Shown: positions 16,469 to 25,989 of the stretch, piece after piece | Numbering within the stretch: position 1 is the first letter of the stretch | Layout of the letters: every line of letters begins with the position of its first letter | Source: Xanthomonas prunicola | Lineage (GTDB): Bacteria > Pseudomonadota > Gammaproteobacteria > Xanthomonadales > Xanthomonadaceae | Reading direction: 5' to 3' | Length of the DNA: 64,000 nt | NCBI RefSeq assembly: GCF_002846205.1 | Contig: NZ_PHKV01000001.1 | Location: forward strand, 744,001-808,000 | Position numbers and translations under genes: made by a program | Notes under the pieces: generated by a model | The model's input: the letters and a program-made list of their open reading frames with translations, nothing else | Databases searched by the model: none | Told to the model about the DNA's origin: nothing

Positions 16469-16727
16469 GCAGTGAACCGGGCAACGACGGCCCTGGATTG
16501 TGGCATGCGCGCCTGGGCAGCACTGGCGAGCCTAGGCCGGCAGCTGCAAGCTGATAGGCAACAACAGCAGCCCAGACAACCGGCCACACTTGCCGCACGG
16601 GCGCCTTCCATCCATTCCACATGTGATCGTTTTGGCAAATTGCAGCACCAATTAACGAACTTTTCACTCAATGACACGAAACCGCAACGATACTGCGCGC
16701 TCGTTTCCTGCCCGGCAGCCCACCGCC

Positions 16728-17003
16728 ATGCCCGCTCGCATCTTCCAATTCGGCAACCTCCACCACCTGTTTGCGCCGCGCAAGCCGCGTCACCCGTTGG
16801 TGCGCGTTGCCGCCGGCTTGGCTGGTCTGGTCATCCTTGCGGTGCTGATCTTCTTCAGCGTGTTCGTTGGCGCGGCAATGATCCTGGGCGGCATCGCCTG
16901 GAAGTTGTTGAGCAAATCGAACCGCCGGACCTCGCAACAGACGCGCGTGGTCGACGCCGAGTACCACGTGGTACGCAAGCCCGCGTTGCCGTTGTCGCAC
17001 TGA
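16728..17003 (+). CDS. Small membrane protein of unknown function
   Basis: A 91-residue protein from ATG 16728 (MPARIFQFGN); an in-frame ATG at 16671 gives a longer form. A basic N-terminus (APRKPRHPLVR) is followed by one TM segment of about 30 residues (GLVILAVLIFFSVFVGAAMI) and a basic, cytosolic C-terminus (SKSNRRTSQQ). I recognise no family; the composition matches the core genome. Confidence 0.6.
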   Translation: MPARIFQFGNLHHLFAPRKPRHPLVRVAAGLAGLVILAVLIFFSVFVGAAMILGGIAWKLLSKSNRRTSQQTRVVDAEYHVVRKPALPLSH

Positions 17004-17428
17004 CACCTCGCTGACGGCATCGCTGCGCCGCCATCTGGTCTGCGCAGCGGGTGTCCGGATGGCGCATGCCCGTGTCGAAAAAAATTCCTTCCAGCGAGCC
17101 ACGTCTGACGTGCAGCGGCGTGCTGCGCGTTCGCATTCCCCCGTTGCCGGGCGATGCGGTGCGCTGATGGCAGGGCGCGCAAGCGCTTGCTCCATCGATC
17201 AGCAGTGCACGACACGGTTCAACACTTCTCATCGTCACCGCATCGGGCGTGATCGAACGCCAGCAGCGTCTCGCTGTACGCGCCACCACGGAAGCGCCAC
17301 TGTGGCTGCCGGCCGCTTCGCAAACTCTGCCATCGCAGCCGTGTCATGCACTGGACGCATGCGTGACGGTTCCGTCGTACACAAGCAAACCGCTAGACTC
17401 ATGCGCCTGTGTTCTTGAGGATGCGCGC
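17004..17428. other. Intergenic region before the FAH-family gene
   Basis: 425 nt with several overlapping short frames on both strands but none with a start site, codon use or homology pattern I can support. No hairpin terminator with a T run was seen. Confidence 0.5.
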
Positions 17429-18142
17429 ATGACCCATGATGTGATTCCCGCCGCCGATGTTCCGCGCATTCCCGTGGTGGGCGGTGGCAGTTTTCCGGTG
17501 CACCGCATCTACTGCGTAGGGCGCAACTTTGCCGACCATGCGCGCGAGATGGGCGCCACCGCACCAGCCTCCAAGGCCGAACGCGGTCAGCCGACCTTTT
17601 TCATGAAGCCGGCCGATGCGATCGTGGTTGGCCATGGCGACCGGATTCCCTACCCCCCCGGCACCAAGGAACTGCACCACGAAGTGGAGCTGGTGGTGGC
17701 GCTGGGCAGCGATGCGCCGGCCGGCGAGTTGCCGGTGGAACAGGCCGAGCGCCTGATCTACGGTTACGGCGTGGGGCTGGATCTGACCCGTCGTGATCTG
17801 CAGGCCGCTGCCAAGGCCAAGGGTCTGCCGTGGGATATCGCCAAAGGCTTTGATCACTCCGCACCGATCAGCGAGCTTGTGCATGCCGGCGAAGTCGGCG
17901 CGCTGGAGGCCTTGAATCTGTCGCTGGAAGTCAATGGGCAGGTGCGTCAACAGTCGTTGCTGGATCAGATGATCTGGAACGTGCCGGAGATCCTGCACGA
18001 GCTGTCCAAGCTCTATGCACTGCGCGCAGGCGATCTGATTTTCATGGGAACGCCGGCCGGCGTCGGTCCATTGCTGCCGGGCGACCAGTTCAGCGCACGC
18101 CTGGAAAACGTCGCCGAGCGTCACGGCATCATCGCGGGCTGA
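17429..18142 (+). CDS. Fumarylacetoacetate hydrolase (FAH) family protein
   Basis: A 237-residue member of the FAH/HpcE fold from ATG 17429 (GAGG 8 nt upstream). Motifs are IYCVGRNFADHAREMG, the metal ligands in HHEVELVVALG (ExE pattern), GYGVGLDLTRRDLQ, KGFDHSAP and GDLIFMGTPAGVGP. Family members cleave or decarboxylate acylpyruvates and 2-oxo acids, such as acylpyruvase or oxaloacetate tautomerase/decarboxylase; the substrate is not deducible. The frame continues upstream without plausible coding. Confidence 0.9.
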   Translation: MTHDVIPAADVPRIPVVGGGSFPVHRIYCVGRNFADHAREMGATAPASKAERGQPTFFMKPADAIVVGHGDRIPYPPGTKELHHEVELVVALGSDAPAGELPVEQAERLIYGYGVGLDLTRRDLQAAAKAKGLPWDIAKGFDHSAPISELVHAGEVGALEALNLSLEVNGQVRQQSLLDQMIWNVPEILHELSKLYALRAGDLIFMGTPAGVGPLLPGDQFSARLENVAERHGIIAG

Positions 18143-18202
18143 CATCAGCCCGGCTACGATCGGGCCGCGGCAGTTGGTCCGCGACCGCAGTTGGAGTGCA
18201 CT

Positions 18203-18634
18203 ATGGGAATGGTCAGCGAGTTCAAACAATTCGCGATGCGCGGCAATGTCATCGACCTGGCCGTCGGTGTCGTCATCGGTGCGGCGTTCGGCAAGATCGT
18301 CACTGCGCTGGTGGAGAAAATCATCATGCCGCCGATCGGCTGGGCCATCGGCAATGTGGATTTCTCGCGTCTGGCGTGGGTGCTCAAGCCGGCCGGCGTC
18401 GATGCCACGGGCAAGGAAATTCCGGCGGTTGCCATCGGCTATGGCGATTTCATCAACACGGTCGTGCAGTTCGTCATCGTCGCCTTCGCGATCTTTCTGG
18501 TGGTCAAGTTGATCAACCGCGTCACCAATCGCAAGCCGGACGCGCCGAAGGGCCCGAGCGAAGAAGTGCTGTTGCTGCGCGAGATTCGCGACGCGCTCAA
18601 GAACGACACGCTCAAGCCGCCGGCCGCGCTGTAA
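18203..18634 (+). CDS. mscL: Large-conductance mechanosensitive channel
   Basis: A 143-residue channel from ATG 18203 ([10 protein letters not shown]). The first helix and pore TM1 are [20 protein letters not shown], the periplasmic loop includes [21 protein letters not shown]2 is [15 protein letters not shown], and the C-terminal bundle is [13 protein letters not shown]. It opens under membrane tension to release osmolytes. Length and motifs are fully standard. Confidence 0.97.
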   Translation: MGMVSEFKQFAMRGNVIDLAVGVVIGAAFGKIVTALVEKIIMPPIGWAIGNVDFSRLAWVLKPAGVDATGKEIPAVAIGYGDFINTVVQFVIVAFAIFLVVKLINRVTNRKPDAPKGPSEEVLLLREIRDALKNDTLKPPAAL

Positions 18635-18757
18635 GCGGACACAACCAACTGGAGCATCCTGTCGCGCAACTTCGCGCCGAAGGATGACCTTTCGCACGCA
18701 GACGGGGGACTTTGCGCTGATAAGCTCGGGGTCCCCTTGTCGTTGGAGCCGCCCTGC

Positions 18758-20176
18758 ATGCGTCGTCTCGCTGTTGCCATCTCTGCCCTACTCGCCTGCT
18801 CGTCCGCGCTCGCTGCACAGACCAGCATTTCCGACAGCGCATTGCGCACCGCGGCGCAGTTGCGCGAGCAAGCGCTGGCCGATGACACCGGCTTTGCGGT
18901 GGTCCAATCGTTGACCACCGAAGTGGGCCCGCGCATTGCCGGTGGCGAAGCAGATCCACGTGCGGTGGCCTGGGCCAAGGCGAAATTCACTTCGCTGGGA
19001 TTCGACAAGGTGTGGACCGAGCCGGTGACCTTTCCGAAATGGGAGCGTCGCAGCGAACGTGCTGCCGTGCTCGGTGCGCATGCGCAGCCACTGACCATCA
19101 CCGCACTGGGCGGCAGCCCGGGCGGCACCGTCGAAGGCGAGGTTGTGCGTTTCGAGAATCTGGCTGCGCTGCAGGCTACGCCGGCTGGCGCGCTGGCCGG
19201 CAAGATCGCGTTCGTCGATTACCAGATGGTCAAGGCGCGCGACGGCAAGGATTACGGCAATGGCGGCGCGGTGCGCAGCAAGGGGCCGTCGGAAGCGATA
19301 CGCAAGGGCGCAATTGGATTTGTCATGCGCTCGGCCGGCACCGACTCGCACCGCGTGCCGCATACCGGGATCACCCGGTTCGACGAGGGACTGACGCCGG
19401 TGCCCGCTGCAGCGCTGTCAGTACCCGATGCCAACCAACTGGCACGACTCACCGCCCTGGGCAGCACGCGCGTGCGTCTGGCGCTGGATTGCGGCTGGGA
19501 CGGCACCGCGACCTCGTACAACGTGATTGGCGAGATCACCGGGCGCAGCAAGCCCAAGGAAGTGGTGGTGATCGGTGGGCATCTGGACTCATGGGATCTG
19601 GGCACCGGTGCGATCGACGATGGCGCTGGCGTGGCCATCACGATGGCCGCCGGGCATCTGATCGGCCAGCTCAAGCAGGCGCCCAAGCGCAGCATCCGCG
19701 TGGTGGCCTTCGCCAACGAGGAGCAAGGCCTGTACGGCGGCAAGGCGTATGCCGCCGCGCACGGCAAGGATGCCAAAGACATGGCACTGCATCAGATTGG
19801 TGCGGAAAGCGACTTCGGCGCCGGGCGCATCTACGCGTTCAACACGGGCGCGGCCGCACCGGACGACTCGCGTGCAGCAACCAAGCAGATTGCCGAGGTG
19901 CTTGCACCGCTGGGTATCGCGTATGAACCCAGCAAGGGCGGCCCCGGTCCGGATGTCGGACCGATTTCCGCCAAGGGTGGCGCCTGGGGGTGGCTGGCGC
20001 AGGATGGCACCGACTACTTCGACCTGCACCACACCGCCGACGACACCCTGGACAAGATCGACCCGAAGGCGCTCGCGCAGAACGTGGCCGCCTACACCGT
20101 GTTCGCGTATCTCGCCGCAGAAGCCGATGGTGATTTCGGCAGCCGCGCCAAGAGCGTGCAACCGCCGAGCGAGTAA
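18758..20176 (+). CDS. Secreted M28-family metallopeptidase with PA domain
   Basis: A 472-residue exported peptidase. ATG 18758 (MRRLAVAISA) starts a signal peptide ending ALAAQ. A PA-domain insert (about 120-240, AGKIAFVDYQMVK) lies inside the M28 catalytic domain. Zinc ligands are visible in VIGGHLDSWDLGTGAIDDGAG (His, Asp), FANEEQGLYG (catalytic and ligand Glu) and FDLHHTADDTLDKID (His). Family members are aminopeptidases or glutamate carboxypeptidase-like enzymes acting in the periplasm or outside. Confidence 0.92.
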   Translation: MRRLAVAISALLACSSALAAQTSISDSALRTAAQLREQALADDTGFAVVQSLTTEVGPRIAGGEADPRAVAWAKAKFTSLGFDKVWTEPVTFPKWERRSERAAVLGAHAQPLTITALGGSPGGTVEGEVVRFENLAALQATPAGALAGKIAFVDYQMVKARDGKDYGNGGAVRSKGPSEAIRKGAIGFVMRSAGTDSHRVPHTGITRFDEGLTPVPAAALSVPDANQLARLTALGSTRVRLALDCGWDGTATSYNVIGEITGRSKPKEVVVIGGHLDSWDLGTGAIDDGAGVAITMAAGHLIGQLKQAPKRSIRVVAFANEEQGLYGGKAYAAAHGKDAKDMALHQIGAESDFGAGRIYAFNTGAAAPDDSRAATKQIAEVLAPLGIAYEPSKGGPGPDVGPISAKGGAWGWLAQDGTDYFDLHHTADDTLDKIDPKALAQNVAAYTVFAYLAAEADGDFGSRAKSVQPPSE

Positions 20177-20528
20177 GCGGCAATAAAGACGTGTCGCGTG
20201 CGTCGGGTGCTGGATGCAGGCAGTGCCTTACCGATCTTCAAGCGCCGGGTGCATGCAAGAATCGCAGTAGACCTGGCCTGCTGATTACCTAGATTGACCT
20301 GTTCGTCTGGCAGGTGGCAGTTGCTTTCAAGCCACTGCCACTCGCCACGCGTCACGCCAGGTGAGCACGAATCAGGCACTCGGCAGCGGCGCGTCCACGT
20401 TGTGCGCAGTGGTCACGCATCGCCGTTGCTGGCACTGCGTGACGTGATCGATCGGTTGCTGTTGGTCCTCGCCTCAAACCTCGAATCTGTCGCGCGCATT
20501 CGCTTCTACCCCAGGATGAGCACACACA
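20177..20528. other. Intergenic region before the LacI-type regulator
   Basis: 352 nt without a supported gene. One 8-bp inverted repeat is present, GTGGCAGT at 20314-20321 and ACTGCCAC at 20334-20341; it has no T run, so it may be an operator or a factor-dependent terminator of the peptidase gene. Confidence 0.5.
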
Positions 20529-21581
20529 ATGGTGGCCAAGCGGCAACGCAGTGCGAACAATGCGGCGACGTTGCTGGACGTCGCCAAACACGCCGGCGTC
20601 TCGCCGATGACCGCTTCGCGCGTGATCAACCGCCACCCGCATGTGGGCGAAGCAATGCGCGCGCGCGTGGAGGCGTCGGTGCAGGCATTGGGCTACCGGC
20701 CCAATCTCGCCGGCCGCTCGTTACGTACCAGTAGTTTGCTGCGTATCGGCGTGTTGTACAGCAACCCAAGCGCGGCGTATCTCAATCAATTCATGCTCGG
20801 CTTGCTTGAGCAGAGCAGCCTCACCGGCAGTCAGGTCATGGTGGAAAAGTGCGGGGCCATCCGCAGCCAGCGTGCCGCCACCGAGCGCCTGCTCGCTGCC
20901 GGCGTCGATGGCGTGATCCTGCCGCCGCCGTTATGCGATTCGCGCCAGACCATCGCCGAACTCGATGCGCGTGGCATCCCCGTGGTGGCGGTGGCTAGCG
21001 GCGCACCGATGGTGCAAATCAGCTCGGTGCGGATCGACGACTACCAGGCTGCGCGCGCCATCGTCGACCACCTGATCGAACTCGGGCATCGTCGCATCGC
21101 GTTGATCAAGGGAGACCCCAAACACACCCCGAGCGCACTGCGCGCCAACGGCTATCTCGACAGCTTGCAGGCTGCCGGCTTGCCGGTAACAGATGACTTG
21201 ATCGCCGAGGGTTTGTTCACCTATCGCTCCGGACTGCTCGCCGCACGCAGCCTGTTGGCGCAGCCACAACCAGCAACTGCGATCTTCTGCAGCAACGACG
21301 ACATGGCGGCCGCAGCGGTCGCGGTCGCACATGGAGTGGGCTTGCGCGTGCCCGAAGATGTCTCCATCGCCGGCTTCGACGATACGCCGGTGGCCACCAC
21401 CATCTGGCCCGAACTCACCACCGTGCATCAACCCGTCACCGCGATGGGCCGCGCCGCCGTCTCGCTGCTGGCCGATGCGATCCGTCAACGCCGTAAGGGC
21501 GGCACCGCACCTGGCGTGCATCAGGTGATGAAGTACACGCTGGTGAAGCGTGGCTCAACGGCCGGGCCGCCGACGGCATAG
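20529..21581 (+). CDS. LacI/GalR-family transcriptional regulator
   Basis: A 350-residue regulator. The HTH at residues 13-40 reads ATLLDVAKHAGVSPMTASRV, with the hinge helix LGYRPNLAGRSLRT. A periplasmic-binding-protein-like effector domain follows, with typical FCSNDDMAAAAVAVA and SIAGFDDTPVATTIWPELTT. The remnants of a TonB receptor and a GH97 glucosidase directly downstream suggest it once controlled a carbohydrate-uptake locus now deleted here. Confidence 0.93.
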   Translation: MVAKRQRSANNAATLLDVAKHAGVSPMTASRVINRHPHVGEAMRARVEASVQALGYRPNLAGRSLRTSSLLRIGVLYSNPSAAYLNQFMLGLLEQSSLTGSQVMVEKCGAIRSQRAATERLLAAGVDGVILPPPLCDSRQTIAELDARGIPVVAVASGAPMVQISSVRIDDYQAARAIVDHLIELGHRRIALIKGDPKHTPSALRANGYLDSLQAAGLPVTDDLIAEGLFTYRSGLLAARSLLAQPQPATAIFCSNDDMAAAAVAVAHGVGLRVPEDVSIAGFDDTPVATTIWPELTTVHQPVTAMGRAAVSLLADAIRQRRKGGTAPGVHQVMKYTLVKRGSTAGPPTA

Positions 21582-21615
21582 CGCCACACTGCGAAGTCGC
21601 AACACAACCGATTCG

Positions 21616-22083
21616 CTAGTGGCGCACGACATCGACCTGAGCAACGCCCAGCAGCCCCGTCAACGGAACCATCGCCTTACGTTGCTTGGGATCAGCGGCC
21701 AAACCCTGACTGCGCAGGGCATCCAACAAGCGCTCGACCGGGCCGCCCGCGCGCACGACGCCGTCAACATCGGGCAACGGCTCGATGTTGGTGACGGTCG
21801 TCGGGAACGACTTCACGTCGATCAGGAACGCACCCACGCTGATCAAAGAGGCATCGGCGAAATACCATTCCCACGAGGCGTTGTAGTTGGTAGCGCGATA
21901 CGGGTCCGGATCCGGATTGCCCGAACGGCCGTTGAGGAACAACACCGCATCCGATGGCAGCGACGGGTTGCGCGGCGGCGTGCCGTTGACCGCATAGAAG
22001 CTCACCAGACCACGGCCCAGATCGGGCAGATCCTGACGCGCAACCGCCTTGTTATAGGCAAAGCGCAGCGTCTGCGCGTCTGA
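21616..22083 (-). pseudogene. TonB-dependent receptor fragment
   Basis: About 155 codons read like an internal beta-barrel segment of a Xanthomonas TonB-dependent receptor: TLRFAYNKAVARQDLPDLGR, NPSLPSDAVLFLNG, NPDPDPYRATNYNASWEWYF and SLISVGAFLIDVKSF. No plug domain, signal peptide or normal C-terminal aromatic residue is present, and it ends in VAQVDVVRH. The fragment abuts a GH97 fragment of opposite strand at about 22080, so a deletion with rearrangement is likely. Confidence 0.8.
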
Positions 22084-22493
22084 TGACCACGCGCGCGCAG
22101 CAGCTGGCGATGTACGTCGTCTACGAGAGTCCGTTCGCGGTGGTTGCCGACAGTCCCGAGCAATACGAAAACGTGCCTGCCGCGCAGTTCCTGCGCGACG
22201 TGCCTGCAAGCTGGGACGAGACGCATGCGTTGGATGGCGCCATCGGTGAACACATCGCGCTGGCGCGGCGTAGCGGCAAGGACTGGTCTGTGGGTGTGAT
22301 GACCAACGAGCAGGTACGCACGATGGAGGTACCGTTGTCGTTTCTAGGCAGTGGTCACTGGACGGCCACCATCTACGCCGATGGCCAGACACCAACGAAG
22401 GTGCGCATCGACACCCGCACAGTCACCCGCAACGACACCCTGCAGCTGAACTTGGCGGCGAATGGCGGCGCGGCCATCAGACTGCAAAAGAAG
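22083..22493 (+). pseudogene. GH97 alpha-glucosidase C-terminal fragment
   Basis: About 137 residues match the end of the catalytic domain and the C-terminal beta-sandwich of GH97 (SusB-like) enzymes: LAMYVVYESPFAVVADSPEQ, RDVPASWDETHALDGAIGEH, GVMTNEQVRTMEVPLSFLG and NLAANGGAAIRLQKK. The N-terminal two thirds are missing, and the usual stop after the last Lys is lost, so the frame runs on to 22796. It is a relic of the sugar locus presumed to have belonged to the LacI gene. Confidence 0.8.
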
Positions 22494-22588
22494 TCAGCGC
22501 CGAGGCGCCGCGCTGACGTGGCCAGACGCAACTTGCGCAATCGCTTTGCCGGACGCGCGGCCGTGCATGCGATTCGATTCGGCGTCAA

Positions 22589-22615
22589 ACGTGCGCACCG
22601 CAGCGGTGCGCACGT
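22589..22615. terminator. 12-bp perfect hairpin between the GH97 relic and the esterase gene
   Basis: ACGTGCGCACCG (22589-22600) and its exact complement (22604-22615) flank a 3-nt CAG. It lies 18 nt after the stop of the carboxylesterase gene (read leftwards). It has no strong T run; likely terminator of that gene. Confidence 0.6.
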
Positions 22616-22633
22616 CTTGCAGCATCGATTACG

Positions 22634-24139
22634 TTATGGCAAGTCCACTGCCGCACACACCGCCGGACGCGCGTCCTTGATGGGTTGCACGCCACGCGCA
22701 TCGAACTGCAACCCTGCATGCGTCGGTGCGAACGCCGGCCAGGCAGGCAATCCCTTGGCATTCGGATTGCCATGCTGTACGAACGCCGCCCAATAGCGCT
22801 GCAGTGACACCGGCGGCTGGCCGATCGGCAGGTTCTTGAACAGGAACGGCAACTCGGCGCTGTGCGTCACCTGCCCACCGGGCACGGCGGTATCGAACAC
22901 GTAGTGCCACACCGGCACACCCAACGCAGCCTGACGTTGCGCCACCGTCACCGCCGGGCAACGGAAGGTGAGATCGGTGGACAACTGCATGGACGCATTG
23001 CCTTGCCGCGCGGCGCGCTGGGCGATGGCGGCGCGATGCGTTTGCAGGATGGCATCGGCGTGGTCGGGATAGTCGCGGCGCACGCGCTTCTCTGCCCCTG
23101 CCTCACCGCCGTAGCGCAGTTCCTGCACCACATAGCCGATCAACAGCGGCACCTTGGCCTGGGCGCCGGCAGCCAGCATCTCGGCCGGTGCGCGGGGCAG
23201 CACGCGTCCATCGACCACCGCCTGCAGCCAGATGTAGCCGTCGTCGTCCAGCGCCGGCACGTCAACGCCCTGCGCGGCCTTGAGCAGTTGCTCGGCCGGC
23301 AACGCGCGCAGCTGCGCCAAGCGCGTGGCCGGATCGTCGATGCCTGCACGCTTGGCGATGCTCACACCCAGTGCACGATTGTCTTCCAGGCTGCGTGCCG
23401 GCAACCCAAACCCGGCGGTACCGCTCTGTTCGATGGCTGCCGAAAACAGGCCGCGTGCGCGCGGACTAAGCATCAGCAGCCCCACGTCCTGGCCCCCAGC
23501 CGATTGCCCTGCGATGGTCACCCGCGCGGGGTCGCCACCGAACTGCGCGATGTTGTCGTGCACCCACTGCAGGGCAGCGATTTGATCGAGCAAGGCGACA
23601 TTGCCGGCGGCGTCGTTGTCGCCATCACTCAGCTCTGGCAACGACAGGAAGCCCAACGCGCCCAGCCGATATTGCAGCGTCACCACCAGCATGTCCTGCG
23701 CCACCAAGTTGGTGGGCAGATGCCCATCGGCACTGCCTGCCACATTCGCACCACCGTGGATCCACACGAACACCGGCAGCGGCTTGGCCGGATGCAGCTT
23801 GGGCGTCTGCACTTCGACGTACAGGCAATCCTCGGTACCGCGCTTGGCCATGGCGTTGTTCCAGCCCAGCGCCGGCTGCACGCACGGCGTGGCGGCCTGG
23901 GTGGCATCGCGCACTTGCGTCCATGGCGACATCGGCTGCGGCGGGCGCCAGCGCAGCGCGCCCAACGGCGGCGCGGCAAACGGGATCGCGCGGAAGACCG
24001 CACTGCCGTCATCCTGCCACTGGCCGCGCACCGCGCCATGATCGGTGCGCACCTCGGGAGGTGCGGCAGGCGTTACGGCAACCGCGCTAGCGCTGAACAG
24101 ACAACTGCTCGCAAGCAGCAACGCAGAAAGACGCAACAT
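22634..24139 (-). CDS. Secreted type B carboxylesterase
   Basis: A 501-residue alpha/beta hydrolase with a signal peptide (MLRLSALLLASSCLFSASAV). Hallmarks of the carboxylesterase/para-nitrobenzyl esterase family are FRAIPFAAPPLGALRWRPP, EDCLYVEVQTP, oxyanion WIHGGANV, nucleophile elbow TIAGQSAGGQD (Ser), a probable catalytic Glu in VVQELRYGG and the His in THSAELPFLF. It cleaves carboxyl esters outside the cytoplasm; the substrate is unknown. Its ATG overlaps the stop of the upstream SpoU methylase by one base (TGATG), so they are co-transcribed. Confidence 0.9.
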   Translation of the reverse strand: MLRLSALLLASSCLFSASAVAVTPAAPPEVRTDHGAVRGQWQDDGSAVFRAIPFAAPPLGALRWRPPQPMSPWTQVRDATQAATPCVQPALGWNNAMAKRGTEDCLYVEVQTPKLHPAKPLPVFVWIHGGANVAGSADGHLPTNLVAQDMLVVTLQYRLGALGFLSLPELSDGDNDAAGNVALLDQIAALQWVHDNIAQFGGDPARVTIAGQSAGGQDVGLLMLSPRARGLFSAAIEQSGTAGFGLPARSLEDNRALGVSIAKRAGIDDPATRLAQLRALPAEQLLKAAQGVDVPALDDDGYIWLQAVVDGRVLPRAPAEMLAAGAQAKVPLLIGYVVQELRYGGEAGAEKRVRRDYPDHADAILQTHRAAIAQRAARQGNASMQLSTDLTFRCPAVTVAQRQAALGVPVWHYVFDTAVPGGQVTHSAELPFLFKNLPIGQPPVSLQRYWAAFVQHGNPNAKGLPAWPAFAPTHAGLQFDARGVQPIKDARPAVCAAVDLP

Positions 24140-25059
24140 CAGTGTTCTCCGGTGAGGACGCGTGCGTGCCAGGCGGCCTGGAAGACCGCAGTCGCCGAGG
24201 CGACGTTGAGACTTTCCACCTTGCCGCTGCCGCGGATCGACAACTGCAGATCGCAGTCGCGCGCGAATGCGCGGTCCATGCCTTCGCTCTCCGCACCCAT
24301 CACGTACACCAGGCGCTGCGGCAATGCTGCGGCGAAGACATCCTGGCCGCCGTCGACCAGCGTGGCCGCAATCGCGAAACCGGCCTGACGCAAGTGCGCC
24401 ATCGCCGTTGCGGTCTCGGGCAGTTGCACCAGTGGTACCGCTTCGGCGCCACCTTCGGCCACGCGTGCCGCCGCGCCGGACAGGCCCAGCGTGGAGCCGG
24501 CCGGCAGCAACAGACCGGAAACACCGAAGTGCGCCGACGAGCGCAACATCGCACCGAAGTTATGTGGGTTGCCCACCCCATCCAGCCATAGCGCCAGCAC
24601 CGGGCCCTGCGGCAATGCGGCCAGCCACTCCTGCAGCGGTTGCGGGGTGACGCGCAGCACGTCGGCCACCACGCCTTCATGGTGCGCACTGGCGGCGAGC
24701 TTGCTCAGATCGGCCTCTTCCACCACGCGATAGCCGATGCGTTGGGTCACGCACCAGGCCAGTAGCGCCTTGAACTGTGGAATGCGCGCCTCGCTCAGAT
24801 AGAGCTTGCGCAGCGCCTCCGGGCGCGCCTTGAACACGGCCTGCACGGCGTTGATGCCGTACAGCCGCACCTCGCGCGCATTGCTGCTCGCCGCAGCGGC
24901 AGGCGGTGGCGCAGTGGCGGGGGTGTGCTGCGCCGGCGCGCGGGGCGCGGAGCTACGTGGCGCAGGCGTACGCGGCGCAGCGCGGCCCCACGGGTTGTGC
25001 GAGGCGCCGGAGCCGCCGTCGCGTGGCGGCCGTCCGCCGCGTCCATCATGCTGTGTCAT
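24139..25059 (-). CDS. SpoU/TrmH-family RNA 2'-O-methyltransferase
   Basis: A 306-residue SPOUT enzyme. Residues 1-62 are a low-complexity Arg/Gly then Pro/Ala tail (GRGGRPPRDGG, APRTPAPRSSAPRAPAQHTP), probably disordered and possibly RNA-binding. A SpoU substrate-binding domain (about 63-140, VRLYGINAVQAVFK) and the knotted methylase follow, with DGVGNPHNFGAMLRSSAHFG, VMGAESEGM and SIRGSGKVESLNVASATAV. Family members methylate ribose in tRNA or 23S rRNA; the extra tail prevents naming the target. Confidence 0.9.
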   Translation of the reverse strand: MTQHDGRGGRPPRDGGSGASHNPWGRAAPRTPAPRSSAPRAPAQHTPATAPPPAAAASSNAREVRLYGINAVQAVFKARPEALRKLYLSEARIPQFKALLAWCVTQRIGYRVVEEADLSKLAASAHHEGVVADVLRVTPQPLQEWLAALPQGPVLALWLDGVGNPHNFGAMLRSSAHFGVSGLLLPAGSTLGLSGAAARVAEGGAEAVPLVQLPETATAMAHLRQAGFAIAATLVDGGQDVFAAALPQRLVYVMGAESEGMDRAFARDCDLQLSIRGSGKVESLNVASATAVFQAAWHARVLTGEH

Positions 25060-25379
25060 CGTCGTATCCAGTCGTTCGTGTCGCTTGCAGTGCGGAGAGG
25101 CTGCTGTCCGGCCTTTCCGCCACTAAGGCTTGGTCATGCTGCAGCACCGGCAGGGCCGCTGCCGCAGGCGCAGTGCCGACGATGGTAAGCCACTGGCGCG
25201 ATGGGCCGTATACGGCTGCCGGGCCGAGGCAGGCTGAACGTCTTGCCGGCCTGCGGGCAACGACGTTGAGACGACGGAACGCGAGCAGGATCAGCGCGCC
25301 TGCTGTGGCGACTTCACCCCCCTTACAGATTGCAAGCATGCGCGTGCACTGACGGAGCGTAAGACACGCAAACGGGCAT
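25060..25379. other. Intergenic region between the GNAT and SpoU genes
   Basis: 320 nt with no supported gene, between two minus-strand genes. It should hold the promoter of the SpoU-esterase pair, but I see no clear -35/-10 match. No strong hairpin was seen. Confidence 0.4.
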
Positions 25380-25922
25380 TCAAGCCGCAGCAGCAGGCGG
25401 GTTCACGCGTGCAAACACACGCAGATCGTGCAGCCCATCCGGCTTCATGAGCGCGCAGCGGCTAAGACCTTCTTCGACAAAGCCATTACGCAGCAACACT
25501 TTGGCCGATGCAGGATTGGTATCGAGCACGGTGGCCTGCACACGAAACAGCGGTAGCGTCTGCATCGCCCAGGCGACATACGTGCGCACGATGCGTGTCA
25601 TCCAGCCGTGGCTCCAGTACGCGCGACCGATCCAATAGCCCAATTCGGCAGAAAAGCGTCGCTGGCCCTGCCCTGGGCGCACTGCAATCGTGCCGCAGGC
25701 CTGGCCCGCGATCTCGATAGCCAGCACCGGATGCTGCAGATCAACCACGCGCCCGGCCAGGAAGGCCTCGCCGTCGGCACGCGTGTACGGATGAGGGAAT
25801 CGCTCGCTCAATCCGCGCGGCACCAGCGGGTCGTTGGCATGCCGCAACAAGGCATCCAGGTCGTCCTGGCGCCAGCGGCGCAGCACGAAGCCTTCTCCGT
25901 GCAGCATCAGCGATTCGTCCAT
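25380..25922 (-). CDS. GNAT-family N-acetyltransferase (RimJ/RimL-like)
   Basis: A 180-residue acyltransferase from ATG 25922 (MDESLMLHGEGF); a longer frame starts at 25988 but overlaps less plausible sequence. It has the RimJ/RimL pattern: FVLRRWRQDDLDALL, ELGYWIGRAYWSHGWMTRIV (acetyl-CoA loop region), FRVQATVLDTNPASAKVL and NGFVEEGLSRCALM. The target may be a protein N-terminus or a small amine. It follows the M1 peptidase gene by 67 nt on the same strand. Confidence 0.85.
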   Translation of the reverse strand: MDESLMLHGEGFVLRRWRQDDLDALLRHANDPLVPRGLSERFPHPYTRADGEAFLAGRVVDLQHPVLAIEIAGQACGTIAVRPGQGQRRFSAELGYWIGRAYWSHGWMTRIVRTYVAWAMQTLPLFRVQATVLDTNPASAKVLLRNGFVEEGLSRCALMKPDGLHDLRVFARVNPPAAAA

Positions 25923-25989
25923 TGCGTGGATCCTGGCATGCGCAGTATCGACAGCGCCGATACTGCGCACGCCGGCCGCGCGCTGCAAC

